Assembly (NCBI GenBank): GCA_014804795.1
Contig: JAAUZC010000002.1
Span: forward strand, 37,985 to 101,984
DNA: 64,000 nucleotides
Direction of reading: 5' to 3'
Origin: Lachnospiraceae bacterium
GTDB lineage: Bacteria; Bacillota; Clostridia; Lachnospirales; Lachnospiraceae
Made by a program: the position numbers and the translations under genes. How positions within the stretch are numbered: position 1 is the first letter of the stretch; every line of letters begins with the position of its first letter. Shown here piece by piece: positions 17,232-25,330 of this stretch. The notes beneath the pieces are model-generated. The model saw nothing but the letters and a program-made list of their open reading frames with translations. It searched no databases and was not told where the DNA came from.

Positions 17232-18245
17232 AGTAATAATATAATTATTGACTGAAAAAGTCAAAGATATTTTTGTTTCTTTTCCATATTCCGACTGCGC
17301 GGAAAGTAAAATACCGAGCTGATCACAGAGTTTTTTGCACAGATACAGTCCCATGCCGGTAGAATTTCTATGGTTTCGGCCATTGCTGCCAGTAAAACCT
17401 TTCTCGAAGATGCGGGGCAGATCTTCAGGGAGGATGCCGGTTCCGTTGTCTTTTACGGTCAATATCACACTGTTTTTGTTGTGATGCGTCGTAAAGCGGA
17501 GAAGAGGAGTACTGCCGCAGTATTTTACGCTGTTTAGAATAAGCTGATTTACAATAAAGGCGATCCATTTTTTATCGGTATAAACTTTGTCATCACAGGA
17601 AACATCCGCCTGGATATGATTTTGAATCAGCAGAACGCGTTCCTTTTCCAGTACTTCGCAAACAATTGCCTGCAGGTCAGTTTCCTGAATCAGATAATCT
17701 TTATAGACTTGTTCTGAACGGGCATAGTAGAGCACCTGATCCACATAATTTTCAATTTTTCTGTTTTCGAGGCTGATGGTTCGGAGAGTTTCGAAAATAT
17801 CAGCTTTTCGCCCGTTTTCACAGAGCAGGGAAATACCGGTGATGGGGGCTTTGATCTCATGTACCCAGCTTTCCAGATACTCCCGGTAGTCCCGTCCGGC
17901 ATTTTCCAAAGCATGAATCTTTTCTATAACGGATTTATTGGATTGATGGAGCATTTCACGGTAGAGTTTATCTTCCAGAGAGAAGGAGTCCGGCAGCATT
18001 TCACCAAGCAGGTAACGCTTGTCCATATTTTCCAGAATCTGTGCTGCTTCTTCAAAGTATTTCTTTCTTTGCAGATAAGTTGTAAAAAGCCATGCACTGA
18101 GCACCAGAAACCATAGAATGCATATCAGAGTGATATTTGCAGCGGCATATCCTGTAATATGTAAAAAGCCGGCAAGTACGAACATGCACGCAGTGTGCAG
18201 CAGCAACAGAAGGGACTTGTCTTTCAAAAATGCGGACAGTTTCAT
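17217..18245 (-). CDS. BceS-type intramembrane-sensing histidine kinase
   Basis: 342 residues: two membrane helices at about 12-30 and 36-54 with a loop of only a few residues outside, then a coiled linker and the phosphoacceptor sequence ESWVHEIKAPITG (His near 129), N box NQLILNSVKYC, G1 DNGTGI and G2 STGMGLYLCKKL. This is the standard BceS plan, in which the ABC permease does the sensing. The start overlaps the regulator stop by 4 bases (ATGA type). Confidence 0.93.
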   Translation of the reverse strand: MKLSAFLKDKSLLLLLHTACMFVLAGFLHITGYAAANITLICILWFLVLSAWLFTTYLQRKKYFEEAAQILENMDKRYLLGEMLPDSFSLEDKLYREMLHQSNKSVIEKIHALENAGRDYREYLESWVHEIKAPITGISLLCENGRKADIFETLRTISLENRKIENYVDQVLYYARSEQVYKDYLIQETDLQAIVCEVLEKERVLLIQNHIQADVSCDDKVYTDKKWIAFIVNQLILNSVKYCGSTPLLRFTTHHNKNSVILTVKDNGTGILPEDLPRIFEKGFTGSNGRNHRNSTGMGLYLCKKLCDQLGILLSAQSEYGKETKISLTFSVNNYIITPGSD

Positions 18246-18919
18246 ATACGATACCCCATTCCTCTCTTTGTTTCAATAAAGTCATTAAGCCCTGCGGACC
18301 TCAGCTTTTCCCGAAGCCTTGCGACATGGACACTTAACGTGTTGTCATCCAAAAAAATATGGTTTTCCCACAGATAATCCAAAAGATCTGTTCTTGCCGC
18401 AAATGCTCCTTTTTGTAAAAACAATTTATGCAGGATTTTCATTTCGGTTTTGGTCAGATCAATCCTGTTTTCCTGAAAAAGCAGGCAGCAGGCGGCGGTA
18501 TCCAACTGCGCGTTTTTATGGGAAAACTGCAAAGATTCCCGATTTTTGGCGTATCTGCCCGTACGTTTCAGCACTGCGCTGATGCGGGCAAGCAGTATGG
18601 CAGGCTCAAAAGGCTTGGTGATATAATCATCAGCACCTTTCAGGATACCGGTCAATTCATCCATAGAGCCGGTGCGGCCGGTCAGAAAGATGATAGGAAT
18701 ATCTGTTTTGGTCCGTATCTGTGTGCAGAGATCAAAGCCGCAGCAACCGGGCAGGTTGATGTCCAAGAGGATCAGATCCGCTTTTTCGGAAAGGGATTTT
18801 TCGGCCGCATCCGCATAGGTGTCCGGAGCTGTCACTTCGTACATGGCATTTTCCAGTAAAATTTTCAGTTCGTTTTTTAAAACAAGATCGTCTTCCAGAA
18901 GTAAGATTTTGCAGGGCAT
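18242..18919 (-). CDS. BceR-type OmpR-family response regulator
   Basis: 225 residues: receiver domain with EDD near residue 9, phospho-acceptor in LILLDINLPGCCG (about 53), Lys in DDYITKPFEP, then a winged helix with DLTKTEMKILHKLF and SVHVARLREKL, ending GMGYRI. It should activate the transporter genes behind it. It begins 29 bases after the bile-salt-hydrolase gene on the same strand with AAAGAGGAA as ribosome site, so the hydrolase and the sensor module probably share a transcript. Confidence 0.93.
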   Translation of the reverse strand: MPCKILLLEDDLVLKNELKILLENAMYEVTAPDTYADAAEKSLSEKADLILLDINLPGCCGFDLCTQIRTKTDIPIIFLTGRTGSMDELTGILKGADDYITKPFEPAILLARISAVLKRTGRYAKNRESLQFSHKNAQLDTAACCLLFQENRIDLTKTEMKILHKLFLQKGAFAARTDLLDYLWENHIFLDDNTLSVHVARLREKLRSAGLNDFIETKRGMGYRI

Positions 18920-18948
18920 TATAAATTCCTCTTTTGTCAGGTGTTGTT

Positions 18949-19923
18949 TTAATTCAGATACCGAACCTGCTGCCTGTCAATCAGTTCATAGACGGACAGC
19001 GTTTTGCGGCATTTTTCTTTCGGAGTCATACGGATCGCTGTGATCTGGCTGTTGTTGTAGGTTTTGTAGTAATAGATTCCTCTTGTGGTATTCATGCAGC
19101 AGGAATACAGAGTCAGTTCATCTAAGCCGTCCTTTGTCAGCGTTGTCCCTTTTACAACGGAGACGGAATCCAGGATATGGAAGAACTGGGTGACGGAAGT
19201 TTCTTCGTCCTCCGGGCAGACGGAATTACATTTACTGAAAGCTGCTCTCACAAACCGGGAAGTGGGCGAGGCATCCCCGGGCAGTCCGATAGCGCCCATG
19301 CCCATTCCGTATTGTTTCAGATTCAGCTTGCTTGAGAATTTGTTTTCTCCATAGGAAGGGCTTAGATTCATGTAGCTGTTCAGATGAGTCAGTTGATAGT
19401 TAAAGGGCGGATCATTGGTCAGGATGCCGACGGGATTATCATAAACTTTCAGTCCGTCTTCCATCTGTTCCAGAATAATGCATTCCGTATGGTCACTGAT
19501 CATCCAGTGGAGTGTTGCAACCGGCAGATCGGGGACAAGGGAACGATCTGTAATATTCAGGTCGGCAAGTATCGGCCTTAACTCTGAAACAGTGGCATAG
19601 AGCCCGAGGAAATAGGGAATCAACTCATGGGGGCACAGATTGATCCGGGATTCTTTTGGGGTACAAAAACAGGCGCTGTTCGGAAAATTTAGACCTGCCA
19701 TGGACAGTCCCTTTTCGTTGGTAGCTTCCGCATACAGCGGGTAACAGTCCTTGACGGATGCCATACCGATCATCGCATATTTTGTGCAGAAAGAGGAACC
19801 GTTTTTCAGTTCCAGTCTGTAGTTTTCCGGTGTGATCACAACTTTTTCACCGAATCGATATTCCAGATCCAGATTTCGACCGAAATAGTGGTCTTTTGTT
19901 TGAAAGTCAATACAGGTGCACAT
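18949..19923 (-). CDS. bsh: Choloylglycine hydrolase family protein, probable bile salt hydrolase
   Basis: 324 residues, the usual length. The N-terminal nucleophile family is evident: Cys2 follows the initiator Met (MCTC), then Arg and Asp in GRNLDLEY (about residues 16-19), the Asn of GLNFPNSA (about 80), the Asn of YDNPVGILTNDP (about 172), and Arg in SPTSRFVRAAF (about 225). The GLSMAGLNF and NPVGILTN forms resemble bile salt hydrolases more than penicillin V acylases. It removes glycine or taurine from conjugated bile acids in the cytoplasm, a trait of gut residents. Placement directly before the Bce-type regulator genes is unusual and suggests joint control. Confidence 0.85.
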   Translation of the reverse strand: MCTCIDFQTKDHYFGRNLDLEYRFGEKVVITPENYRLELKNGSSFCTKYAMIGMASVKDCYPLYAEATNEKGLSMAGLNFPNSACFCTPKESRINLCPHELIPYFLGLYATVSELRPILADLNITDRSLVPDLPVATLHWMISDHTECIILEQMEDGLKVYDNPVGILTNDPPFNYQLTHLNSYMNLSPSYGENKFSSKLNLKQYGMGMGAIGLPGDASPTSRFVRAAFSKCNSVCPEDEETSVTQFFHILDSVSVVKGTTLTKDGLDELTLYSCCMNTTRGIYYYKTYNNSQITAIRMTPKEKCRKTLSVYELIDRQQVRYLN

Positions 19924-20057
19924 GGCGGACTCCTTTCCTGATGTCTGCTTTTCAGAGTATATTTTGAATCTTATATTATTATATACAATTTTGCGTGCCG
20001 GTATCTATAAAAATTTTATTATTTATTTTATGTTCAAATCTGAAGAAAGGAGATTTT

Positions 20058-20132
20058 GTGAGTCGGCCGCATCATTTTGAATATAAAAGAAGAAAACCTA
20101 CATGGTACTTAGACAATAAAAGAATAGTGTAA
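20058..20132 (+). CDS. Possible 24-aa small ORF
   Basis: A GTG codon five bases after AAAGGAG opens a 24-residue basic peptide (SRPHHFEYKRRKPTWYL...). The ribosome site is good, yet nothing else supports the ORF. It lies in the 276-base gap between bsh and the toxin-antitoxin genes, which otherwise holds AT-rich promoter-like sequence only. Confidence 0.25.
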   Translation: MSRPHHFEYKRRKPTWYLDNKRIV

Positions 20133-20146
20133 TTTACTAGATTTTT

Positions 20147-20155
20147 TGCTATAAT
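20147..20155 (+). promoter_or_regulatory. Extended -10 promoter before the toxin-antitoxin genes
   Basis: TGCTATAAT is an extended -10 element about 100 bases before the antitoxin start; no clear -35 hexamer is seen. Confidence 0.4.
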
Positions 20156-20253
20156 AATAATATAATTTTGCGAGGCATAGATTTCCGGTTCAGGTAAAGA
20201 TGAGGGATGTTACGATGCATTTAGCTGTATTTGGAGGAAAGGAGAAACGTTGC

Positions 20254-20496
20254 ATGACAGTAATAAAAGAAAGAGCGGTTGAAATGATCAAACGAATACC
20301 AGAAGACGATATGATGTACGTGATAAATATTCTGCAAAACTTAGAAGCAATGTCATCGAATAAAGAAAAAGATAAGCAAAAAGCGAAAAACGCGCTTGCA
20401 GATATTTTGAATATGGAGAAAAAACTACCAGAGAATTTTGATCCGGTTAAGGAGCTTCAGGAAGCGAGGATAGAAAAGTATGATAGTCTTAATTGA
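20254..20496 (+). CDS. Putative antitoxin of a PIN-domain toxin pair, about 80 aa
   Basis: Start chosen at MTVIKERAVEMIKRI because GGAGGAAAGGAG lies just upstream; an earlier in-frame ATG adds 18 residues without support. The first half is helical with PEDDMMYVINILQNLEAM, the second half is charged and ends PVKELQEARIEKYDSLN, as in antitoxins whose C-terminal tail wraps the toxin. Its last 17 bases overlap the PIN toxin gene. No clear DNA-binding fold could be named. Confidence 0.7.
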   Translation: MTVIKERAVEMIKRIPEDDMMYVINILQNLEAMSSNKEKDKQKAKNALADILNMEKKLPENFDPVKELQEARIEKYDSLN

Positions 20497-20899
20497 TACA
20501 AATGTCATATTGGATGTCCTGTTAAAGAGAGAACCTTATGTGAGTGAAGCAAAGTTTATTATGACAAAATGTGCAGATAGAGAGATTACAGGATATCTGG
20601 CAGCACACAGTATTCCAAATCTGTTTTATATTTTGAGAAAAGCTTATTCTGTGGAAGAACGCCGGAGATTTATAAGAAATTTATGTGATATTTTCCACAT
20701 ATCAGATTTGAACGCAGAGAAAATAATATTGGCTGTTGAAAATGATGGGTTCAAGGACTTTGAAGATTGTTTACAGGAAGAATGTGCAGTAGAGGCAATG
20801 GCAGATTATATCATAACAAGAAATACAGATGATTATAAGAATTCAAGGATAAAAGCTATTGAACCAAACGCATTTATAGAGCTATTAGAGAAAAAGTAA
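20480..20899 (+). CDS. PIN-domain ribonuclease, VapC-like toxin
   Basis: 139 residues. Acidic residues of the PIN active site are visible: Asp6 in VLIDTNVILD, a central Glu, and Asp in FKDFEDCLQEECA and ITRNTDDY. PIN toxins cut tRNA or other RNA and are held inactive by the cognate antitoxin. The overlap with the upstream gene gives coupled translation. Whether the pair is active or domesticated cannot be told. Confidence 0.85.
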   Translation: MIVLIDTNVILDVLLKREPYVSEAKFIMTKCADREITGYLAAHSIPNLFYILRKAYSVEERRRFIRNLCDIFHISDLNAEKIILAVENDGFKDFEDCLQEECAVEAMADYIITRNTDDYKNSRIKAIEPNAFIELLEKK

Positions 20900-21036
20900 T
20901 GTAGTATGTAAGAGAATTTAAGGTAAAAGGCCGGCATATCCACCGAGTGGGAACACTTGCCCGAAAAACGAAAATAGTGTATAGTTTTCTAAGGATACTT
21001 ACAGGGGAAAACGAAATGCGGAAAGGTGCGGAATAA

Positions 21037-21681
21037 ATGGATTTAAGTCATATTGCGGTAAATACACAGAGCAGCATTCGGATAGAAGGTTCTGAAATTT
21101 TATATTTTGATCCGTTTCAGGTGGAAGAGGCTTTACATGATGCAGATATCATTTTTATTACACATGAGCATTATGACCATTTTGAGCCGGATTCCATTGC
21201 GAAAGTAAAGAATGAAAACACTTTTTTAGCGGCGCCGGAATCCATGAAGGAGAAAGTGATTTCCGAATCGGGCATAGCACCGGACCGGTGTCTGTTTTGC
21301 GAACCGGATGAAATCCATAAACTGGGAGACATTGTGATAAAGACTATTCCGGCGTATAATAAGTTGAAGCCCTTTCATACAAAGGGAAAGAAGTGGCTTG
21401 GCTATATAGTGGATATGAATGGCATCCGCTATTATGTGGCCGGTGATACGGATGTAAACGAGGATATCAGGAAAGTACAGTGCGATGTGGCGATGGTTCC
21501 GATCGGTGGATTTTATACGATGGACAGAAAACAGGCGGCGGATTATATCGCGGCAATGAAGCCGAAGGCGGTAATTCCGACACACTATGGGGATATTGTA
21601 GGAAAAAAGACGGATGGCATCGATTTTAAGAACGATCTGGAAGAGATGGATAGAGAAATTCAGGTTGAACTTAGATTGTGA
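21037..21681 (+). CDS. Metallo-beta-lactamase-fold hydrolase (UPF0173/UlaG-like)
   Basis: 214 residues with the metal motif THEHYDHFEPDS (HxHxDH type, near residue 47), AGDTDVNEDI (about 142) and a C-terminal THYGDIVG. The small size and pattern resemble the UPF0173/YtkL group of metal-dependent hydrolases. Substrate unknown. It stands alone, 137 bases behind the toxin gene, with AAGGTGCGGA as a weak ribosome site, and precedes the TPR lipoprotein gene by 37 bases. Confidence 0.82.
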   Translation: MDLSHIAVNTQSSIRIEGSEILYFDPFQVEEALHDADIIFITHEHYDHFEPDSIAKVKNENTFLAAPESMKEKVISESGIAPDRCLFCEPDEIHKLGDIVIKTIPAYNKLKPFHTKGKKWLGYIVDMNGIRYYVAGDTDVNEDIRKVQCDVAMVPIGGFYTMDRKQAADYIAAMKPKAVIPTHYGDIVGKKTDGIDFKNDLEEMDREIQVELRL

Positions 21682-21718
21682 TAATACGGATCGGGCATTT
21701 TCACGAGTGGGATAACAA

Positions 21719-22768
21719 ATGAGAAAAAGAACAAAGGCAGTGCTGTTTGCGGTTTTGTGTATGGCGGTGCTTGTCACAGGCTGCGGCGGCGAGGAGAAAA
21801 TTTCATATATTGATGAGGGAATGACAGCGATAGAGGAGCTGCGCTATGAGGATGCCCTTGCAGACTTTGATCAGGCTCTTGTATCCGGTGAGGATAAGCG
21901 GTTGATCTACAGAGGGCAGGGGCTTGCGAATCTGGGGCTGACAAAGTACGATGAAGCGGCTGCTGCGCTGGAAAAATGCCTGACTTCCGGGAGCAGCGTA
22001 CCGGATGAGATGGATTATGATGTAAATTATTATCTGGCTACCGCCTATTATAAAGGGGGACGGCTGGAGGATGCGAAGCAGGTTTACGATGCCATTTTAG
22101 CGTTAAGGGCGAATGCCAGAGAAGCTTACTTTATGAGGGGCATTGTACAGCTGAAGATGGGAAACTATGAACTGGCCAAACCGGATTTTGATATGGCGGT
22201 AAAACTTGCACCGAATGATTACGATCAGCTTGTGGAAATTTTTAAAGTGATGAATGAGACAGGCTATCAGGAATCCGGAAGGGCCTATTTGGAGACGGCG
22301 ATCAAAGATGCGCCGAAAGATATGAGCAATTACGATAAAGGGCGGATATACTTTTATCTGGAAGATTTTGAAGCGGCGAGGAATTATCTGGAGCAGGCCC
22401 GGGATGCGGGGAATGATAAAGCGACTTACTACCTTGGAAAAACATGGGAGAATCTGGGTGAATATAACTATGCAGCAAGCGTCTATGCTTCCTATTTGCA
22501 GGAACAGGGCGAAAGCGCGTTGATTTATAATCAGCTGGCGTTATGTAATATGCAGCTGGAGGACTATGATGCGGCACTCTCGGCGCTGCAGTCCGGGCTT
22601 GCACTGGAGGATGCGGCACTGCGCCAGACATTGTCCTTTAATCAGATCGTAGTGTATGAGAGACAGGGAAACTTTAAACAGGCAGCGCAGCTTATGAGCC
22701 GGTATATGCAGGATTACCCGGACGATGAGGCGGCGGCCAGAGAATATGAGTTTTTGCGGTCCAGATAA
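21719..22768 (+). CDS. TPR-repeat lipoprotein
   Basis: 349 residues. A signal peptide with lipobox LVTGC (Cys22) indicates lipid anchoring outside the membrane. From about residue 30 to the end run some nine tetratricopeptide repeats (for example YEDALADFDQAL, YDEAAAALEKCL, YELAKPDFDMAVKLAP, YDAALSALQSGLAL). It is likely a protein-protein scaffold at the cell surface. The start codon directly follows the previous gene region with a weak GTGGGA site. Confidence 0.85.
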   Translation: MRKRTKAVLFAVLCMAVLVTGCGGEEKISYIDEGMTAIEELRYEDALADFDQALVSGEDKRLIYRGQGLANLGLTKYDEAAAALEKCLTSGSSVPDEMDYDVNYYLATAYYKGGRLEDAKQVYDAILALRANAREAYFMRGIVQLKMGNYELAKPDFDMAVKLAPNDYDQLVEIFKVMNETGYQESGRAYLETAIKDAPKDMSNYDKGRIYFYLEDFEAARNYLEQARDAGNDKATYYLGKTWENLGEYNYAASVYASYLQEQGESALIYNQLALCNMQLEDYDAALSALQSGLALEDAALRQTLSFNQIVVYERQGNFKQAAQLMSRYMQDYPDDEAAAREYEFLRSR

Positions 22769-22792
22769 GAGTGGGACAGGAGGATAAATTAT

Positions 22793-23719
22793 ATGATCAA
22801 TAAGTTAGTTGCAAAGATACAGAAAACGGGAGCACCCATTGTGGTAGGGCTTGACCCCATGTTAAGTTATATTCCGGGGCCGGTTTTGAAAAAGGCTTTT
22901 TCGGCGTATGGGGAAACGTTGGAAGGAGCTGCGGAAGCAATCTGGCAGTTCAATAAGGAAATAATAGACAACACATATGATCTGATCCCGGCCGTGAAAC
23001 CGCAGATTGCCATGTATGAGCAATTTGGCATAGAGGGACTGAAAGTATTTCAGAAGACGGTGGACTATTGCAAGGAAAAGGATCTGGTAGTGATCGGCGA
23101 TGTGAAAAGAGGAGATATCGGTTCCACTTCAGCGGCATATGCGACGGCGCATCTTGGAAAAGTGACAGTGGGGGAGAACAGAATTTCCGCATTTAATGAA
23201 GATTTTGCCACGGTAAATCCGTATTTTGGTTCGGACGGACTGAAGCCCTTTATTAAGACGTGTAAAGAAGAGAAGAAGGGCATTTTTGTCCTTGTGAAAA
23301 CTTCCAATCCAAGCAGCGGTGAGTTTCAGGACAGACTGATCGACGGCAGGCCGCTCTATGAGTATGTGGGCGAAAAGGTAGCTGAATGGGGTATGGAGTG
23401 CATGGGCGAATCTTACAGCTATGTGGGCGCGGTAGTGGGGGCAACTTATCCCGAAATGGGGAAGATCTTGCGCAAGATCATGCCGAAAGCTTACATTCTC
23501 GTGCCGGGGTATGGCGCGCAGGGCGGTAAGGGCGCCGATCTTGTCCATTTCTTCAACGAGGACGGGCTGGGTGCTATCGTCAATTCCTCCAGAGGCATTA
23601 TCGCCGCATGGCAGCAGGAGAAGTACGCCGAGTTTGGTGAAAAGAACTTTGGGGCGGCGTCCAGGGCGGCTGTAATGGATATGAAAGAGGATATTGCAAA
23701 GGCTCTTGAGAACAGATAA
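22793..23719 (+). CDS. pyrF: Orotidine 5'-phosphate decarboxylase, type 2
   Basis: 308 residues, the longer bacterial type 2 form. It converts OMP to UMP. The catalytic Lys/Asp array lies in DLVVIGDVKRGDIGSTSAAY; VGLDPML at the N-terminus and LVKTSNPSSGEFQD plus VPGYGAQGGKG bind the nucleotide. GGAGGATAAATT precedes the ATG. It is 24 bases after the TPR lipoprotein and upstream of pyrE, so a pyrimidine unit is formed here. The rest of the pathway is not in the window. Confidence 0.95.
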   Translation: MINKLVAKIQKTGAPIVVGLDPMLSYIPGPVLKKAFSAYGETLEGAAEAIWQFNKEIIDNTYDLIPAVKPQIAMYEQFGIEGLKVFQKTVDYCKEKDLVVIGDVKRGDIGSTSAAYATAHLGKVTVGENRISAFNEDFATVNPYFGSDGLKPFIKTCKEEKKGIFVLVKTSNPSSGEFQDRLIDGRPLYEYVGEKVAEWGMECMGESYSYVGAVVGATYPEMGKILRKIMPKAYILVPGYGAQGGKGADLVHFFNEDGLGAIVNSSRGIIAAWQQEKYAEFGEKNFGAASRAAVMDMKEDIAKALENR

Positions 23720-23915
23720 AACTCAGGCAAACAGAAGTTTGGCGTTGTAAACAGGATTCCATATCACAGATCAAAAACGGTTGCTTACAGGTTATAAATA
23801 TGGTAAAATTGGGAAAATGTTTCGGTATGATAAGCAATCCGGAAGTTGTGCGGCGAAATATTTTTGTTAAGTGTAATAAGATCAAAAAGTCTGTGAATAT
23901 GGGGGTTAGAGATAT

Positions 23916-24587
23916 ATGGAAAGATACAAAGAGGAATTCATCGAGTTCATGGTGGACTCTGATGTGCTGAAGTTCGGAGATTTTGTTACAAAGAGCGGCA
24001 GAAAGACTCCGTTTTTTGTGAACACGGGATTTTACCGGACGGGGACACAGCTTCGGAAGCTGGGCGTCTATTATGCAAAGGCGATTCATGATAAATTCGG
24101 ACTGGATTTTGATGTACTGTTCGGCCCGGCCTATAAAGGGATTCCTTTGAGTGTGGCGGCTTCCATTGCTATTTCTGAGAATTATGGAAAAGATATCAAA
24201 TACTGCTCTAACAGAAAAGAGATAAAAGATCACGGCGATAAGGGAATCTTACTGGGAAGCCCTCTTTCATCGGGCGATAAGGTTCTTTTGATCGAAGATG
24301 TGACAACAGCGGGAACTTCCATAGAGGAAACACTGCCAATCATTCGTGCACAGGGAGATGTGCAGGTTTGCGGCCTGGTGGTCAGTGTAGACCGGATGGA
24401 GCGCGGAAAAGGCGAAAAGAGCGCGTTAGCGGAGATATCTGAGAAGTACGGTTTTGAAACAGCAGCGATCGTCACGATGGCGGAAGTAGTGGAACATCTG
24501 CATAACAGACCTTATAATGGGAAAGTTTATATTGACGATACGTTAAAGGCGGCGATAGATGCGTATTATGCGCAATATGGAGCGTGA
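23916..24587 (+). CDS. pyrE: Orotate phosphoribosyltransferase
   Basis: 223 residues. It attaches phosphoribosyl pyrophosphate to orotate, giving OMP, the substrate of pyrF just upstream. The PRPP-binding signature VLLIEDVTTAGTSIEET is present (about 125-141), as is FGPAYKGIPL and the flexible-loop segment around NRKEIKDHGDKG. The 196-base gap before it holds no obvious gene or terminator; GGGGGTTAG serves as ribosome site. Confidence 0.96.
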   Translation: MERYKEEFIEFMVDSDVLKFGDFVTKSGRKTPFFVNTGFYRTGTQLRKLGVYYAKAIHDKFGLDFDVLFGPAYKGIPLSVAASIAISENYGKDIKYCSNRKEIKDHGDKGILLGSPLSSGDKVLLIEDVTTAGTSIEETLPIIRAQGDVQVCGLVVSVDRMERGKGEKSALAEISEKYGFETAAIVTMAEVVEHLHNRPYNGKVYIDDTLKAAIDAYYAQYGA

Positions 24588-24657
24588 TAAGGAGATGGAA
24601 AAGACGAGGGATACGGACAAAAAAGTGAAGTATTTGTGAGTTGGAACAGGAGGGGCT

Positions 24658-24810
24658 ATGGAAGAGAAGACTTTTAAAACATTGAATGGGACGGGAGCAC
24701 TGAATATCGTATTGGGTGTTGTCGGCATTGTGGCAGGTGTGGCAGGAGGCGTGTTGTTGATCATCAGCGGCGCAAAACTTCTTTCAAGAAAATCCAAGAT
24801 GTTGTTTTAA
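24658..24810 (+). CDS. Small membrane protein, 50 aa
   Basis: A 50-residue ORF with a strong AGGAGG site: a polar N-terminus (MEEKTFKTLNGTG), one glycine-rich membrane helix (ALNIVLGVVGIVAGVAGGVLLIISGAKLL) and a basic tail SRKSKM, giving a cytoplasmic C-terminus. Located between pyrE and another small membrane protein gene. It resembles small single-helix proteins often missed in annotation; function unknown. Confidence 0.65.
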   Translation: MEEKTFKTLNGTGALNIVLGVVGIVAGVAGGVLLIISGAKLLSRKSKMLF

Positions 24811-24863
24811 GATGGATGCAGGGTGCTTTCTAAAGAAAGTACCCTTTTTAGGAGTGGATTTAA

Positions 24864-25181
24864 ATGGCAAGAAAGAATTACATTTTTACGAATAAAGAAC
24901 ATCCTAAGAAATCCATTATGTCGACTATACTGGGGGTACTTTCCGTGGGTTCGCTTATTCTTGCAGTATATCTGTCCTATGTGGATAAAGGAAAGGAAAA
25001 TATACAGTATGGTTCGGCATGTTTTCTTGCGTTGATCTTTGCCTTTATCGGAGTGACGTTAGGAGTGTTTGGAAGAATGGAGAAAGATAAATTTTATCTG
25101 TTTTCCTATATCGGAATCGTGCTCAATCTGGTGGCGATAGGGTTGGTGAGTTTGATTTTGTATGCGGGAGCGTTGCTATAA
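24864..25181 (+). CDS. Small four-helix membrane protein, DUF6142-like
   Basis: 105 residues with a conserved-looking N-terminus RKNYIFTNKEHPKKSIMSTILGV and three to four membrane helices (about 19-38, 48-66, 77-102). The ribosome site is TAGGAGTGG. The form matches DUF6142-type proteins of Lachnospiraceae, named from memory. It may act with the 50-residue protein 53 bases upstream. Confidence 0.6.
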   Translation: MARKNYIFTNKEHPKKSIMSTILGVLSVGSLILAVYLSYVDKGKENIQYGSACFLALIFAFIGVTLGVFGRMEKDKFYLFSYIGIVLNLVAIGLVSLILYAGALL

Positions 25182-25297
25182 AATGGCGAACAAAGTTCGC
25201 CTTGGGAGATTCGCTTCGCGAACTCAGTATGGCGAACAAAGCTCACATTGAGAGATTCGCTTCGCGAACTCAGTATGGCGAGCAGAGTTTACTTTAG
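25182..25297. repeat. 2.5 tandem copies of a 46-bp repeat with inner palindromes
   Basis: Units begin at 25182, 25228 and 25274 (last one partial), each starting ATGGCGARCARAG and containing two self-complementary parts, GCGAACAAAGTTCGC and TTCGCTTCGCGAA (TTCGC/GCGAA arms). Copies 1 and 2 differ at a few bases. The array fills the gap before the aminopeptidase gene and can fold into a row of hairpins. Confidence 0.85.
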
Positions 25298-25330
25298 CAG
25301 GGGAAGGACAGAAGGGAGGAGATGTAACGT

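Noticed and set aside
23799..23960. Plus-strand ORF in the pyrF-pyrE gap
   Set aside because: No ribosome site, overlaps the pyrE start, and the sequence has no protein-like pattern.
25182..25297. CRISPR array
   Set aside because: Units are directly adjacent with no unique spacers, and no cas genes are near.
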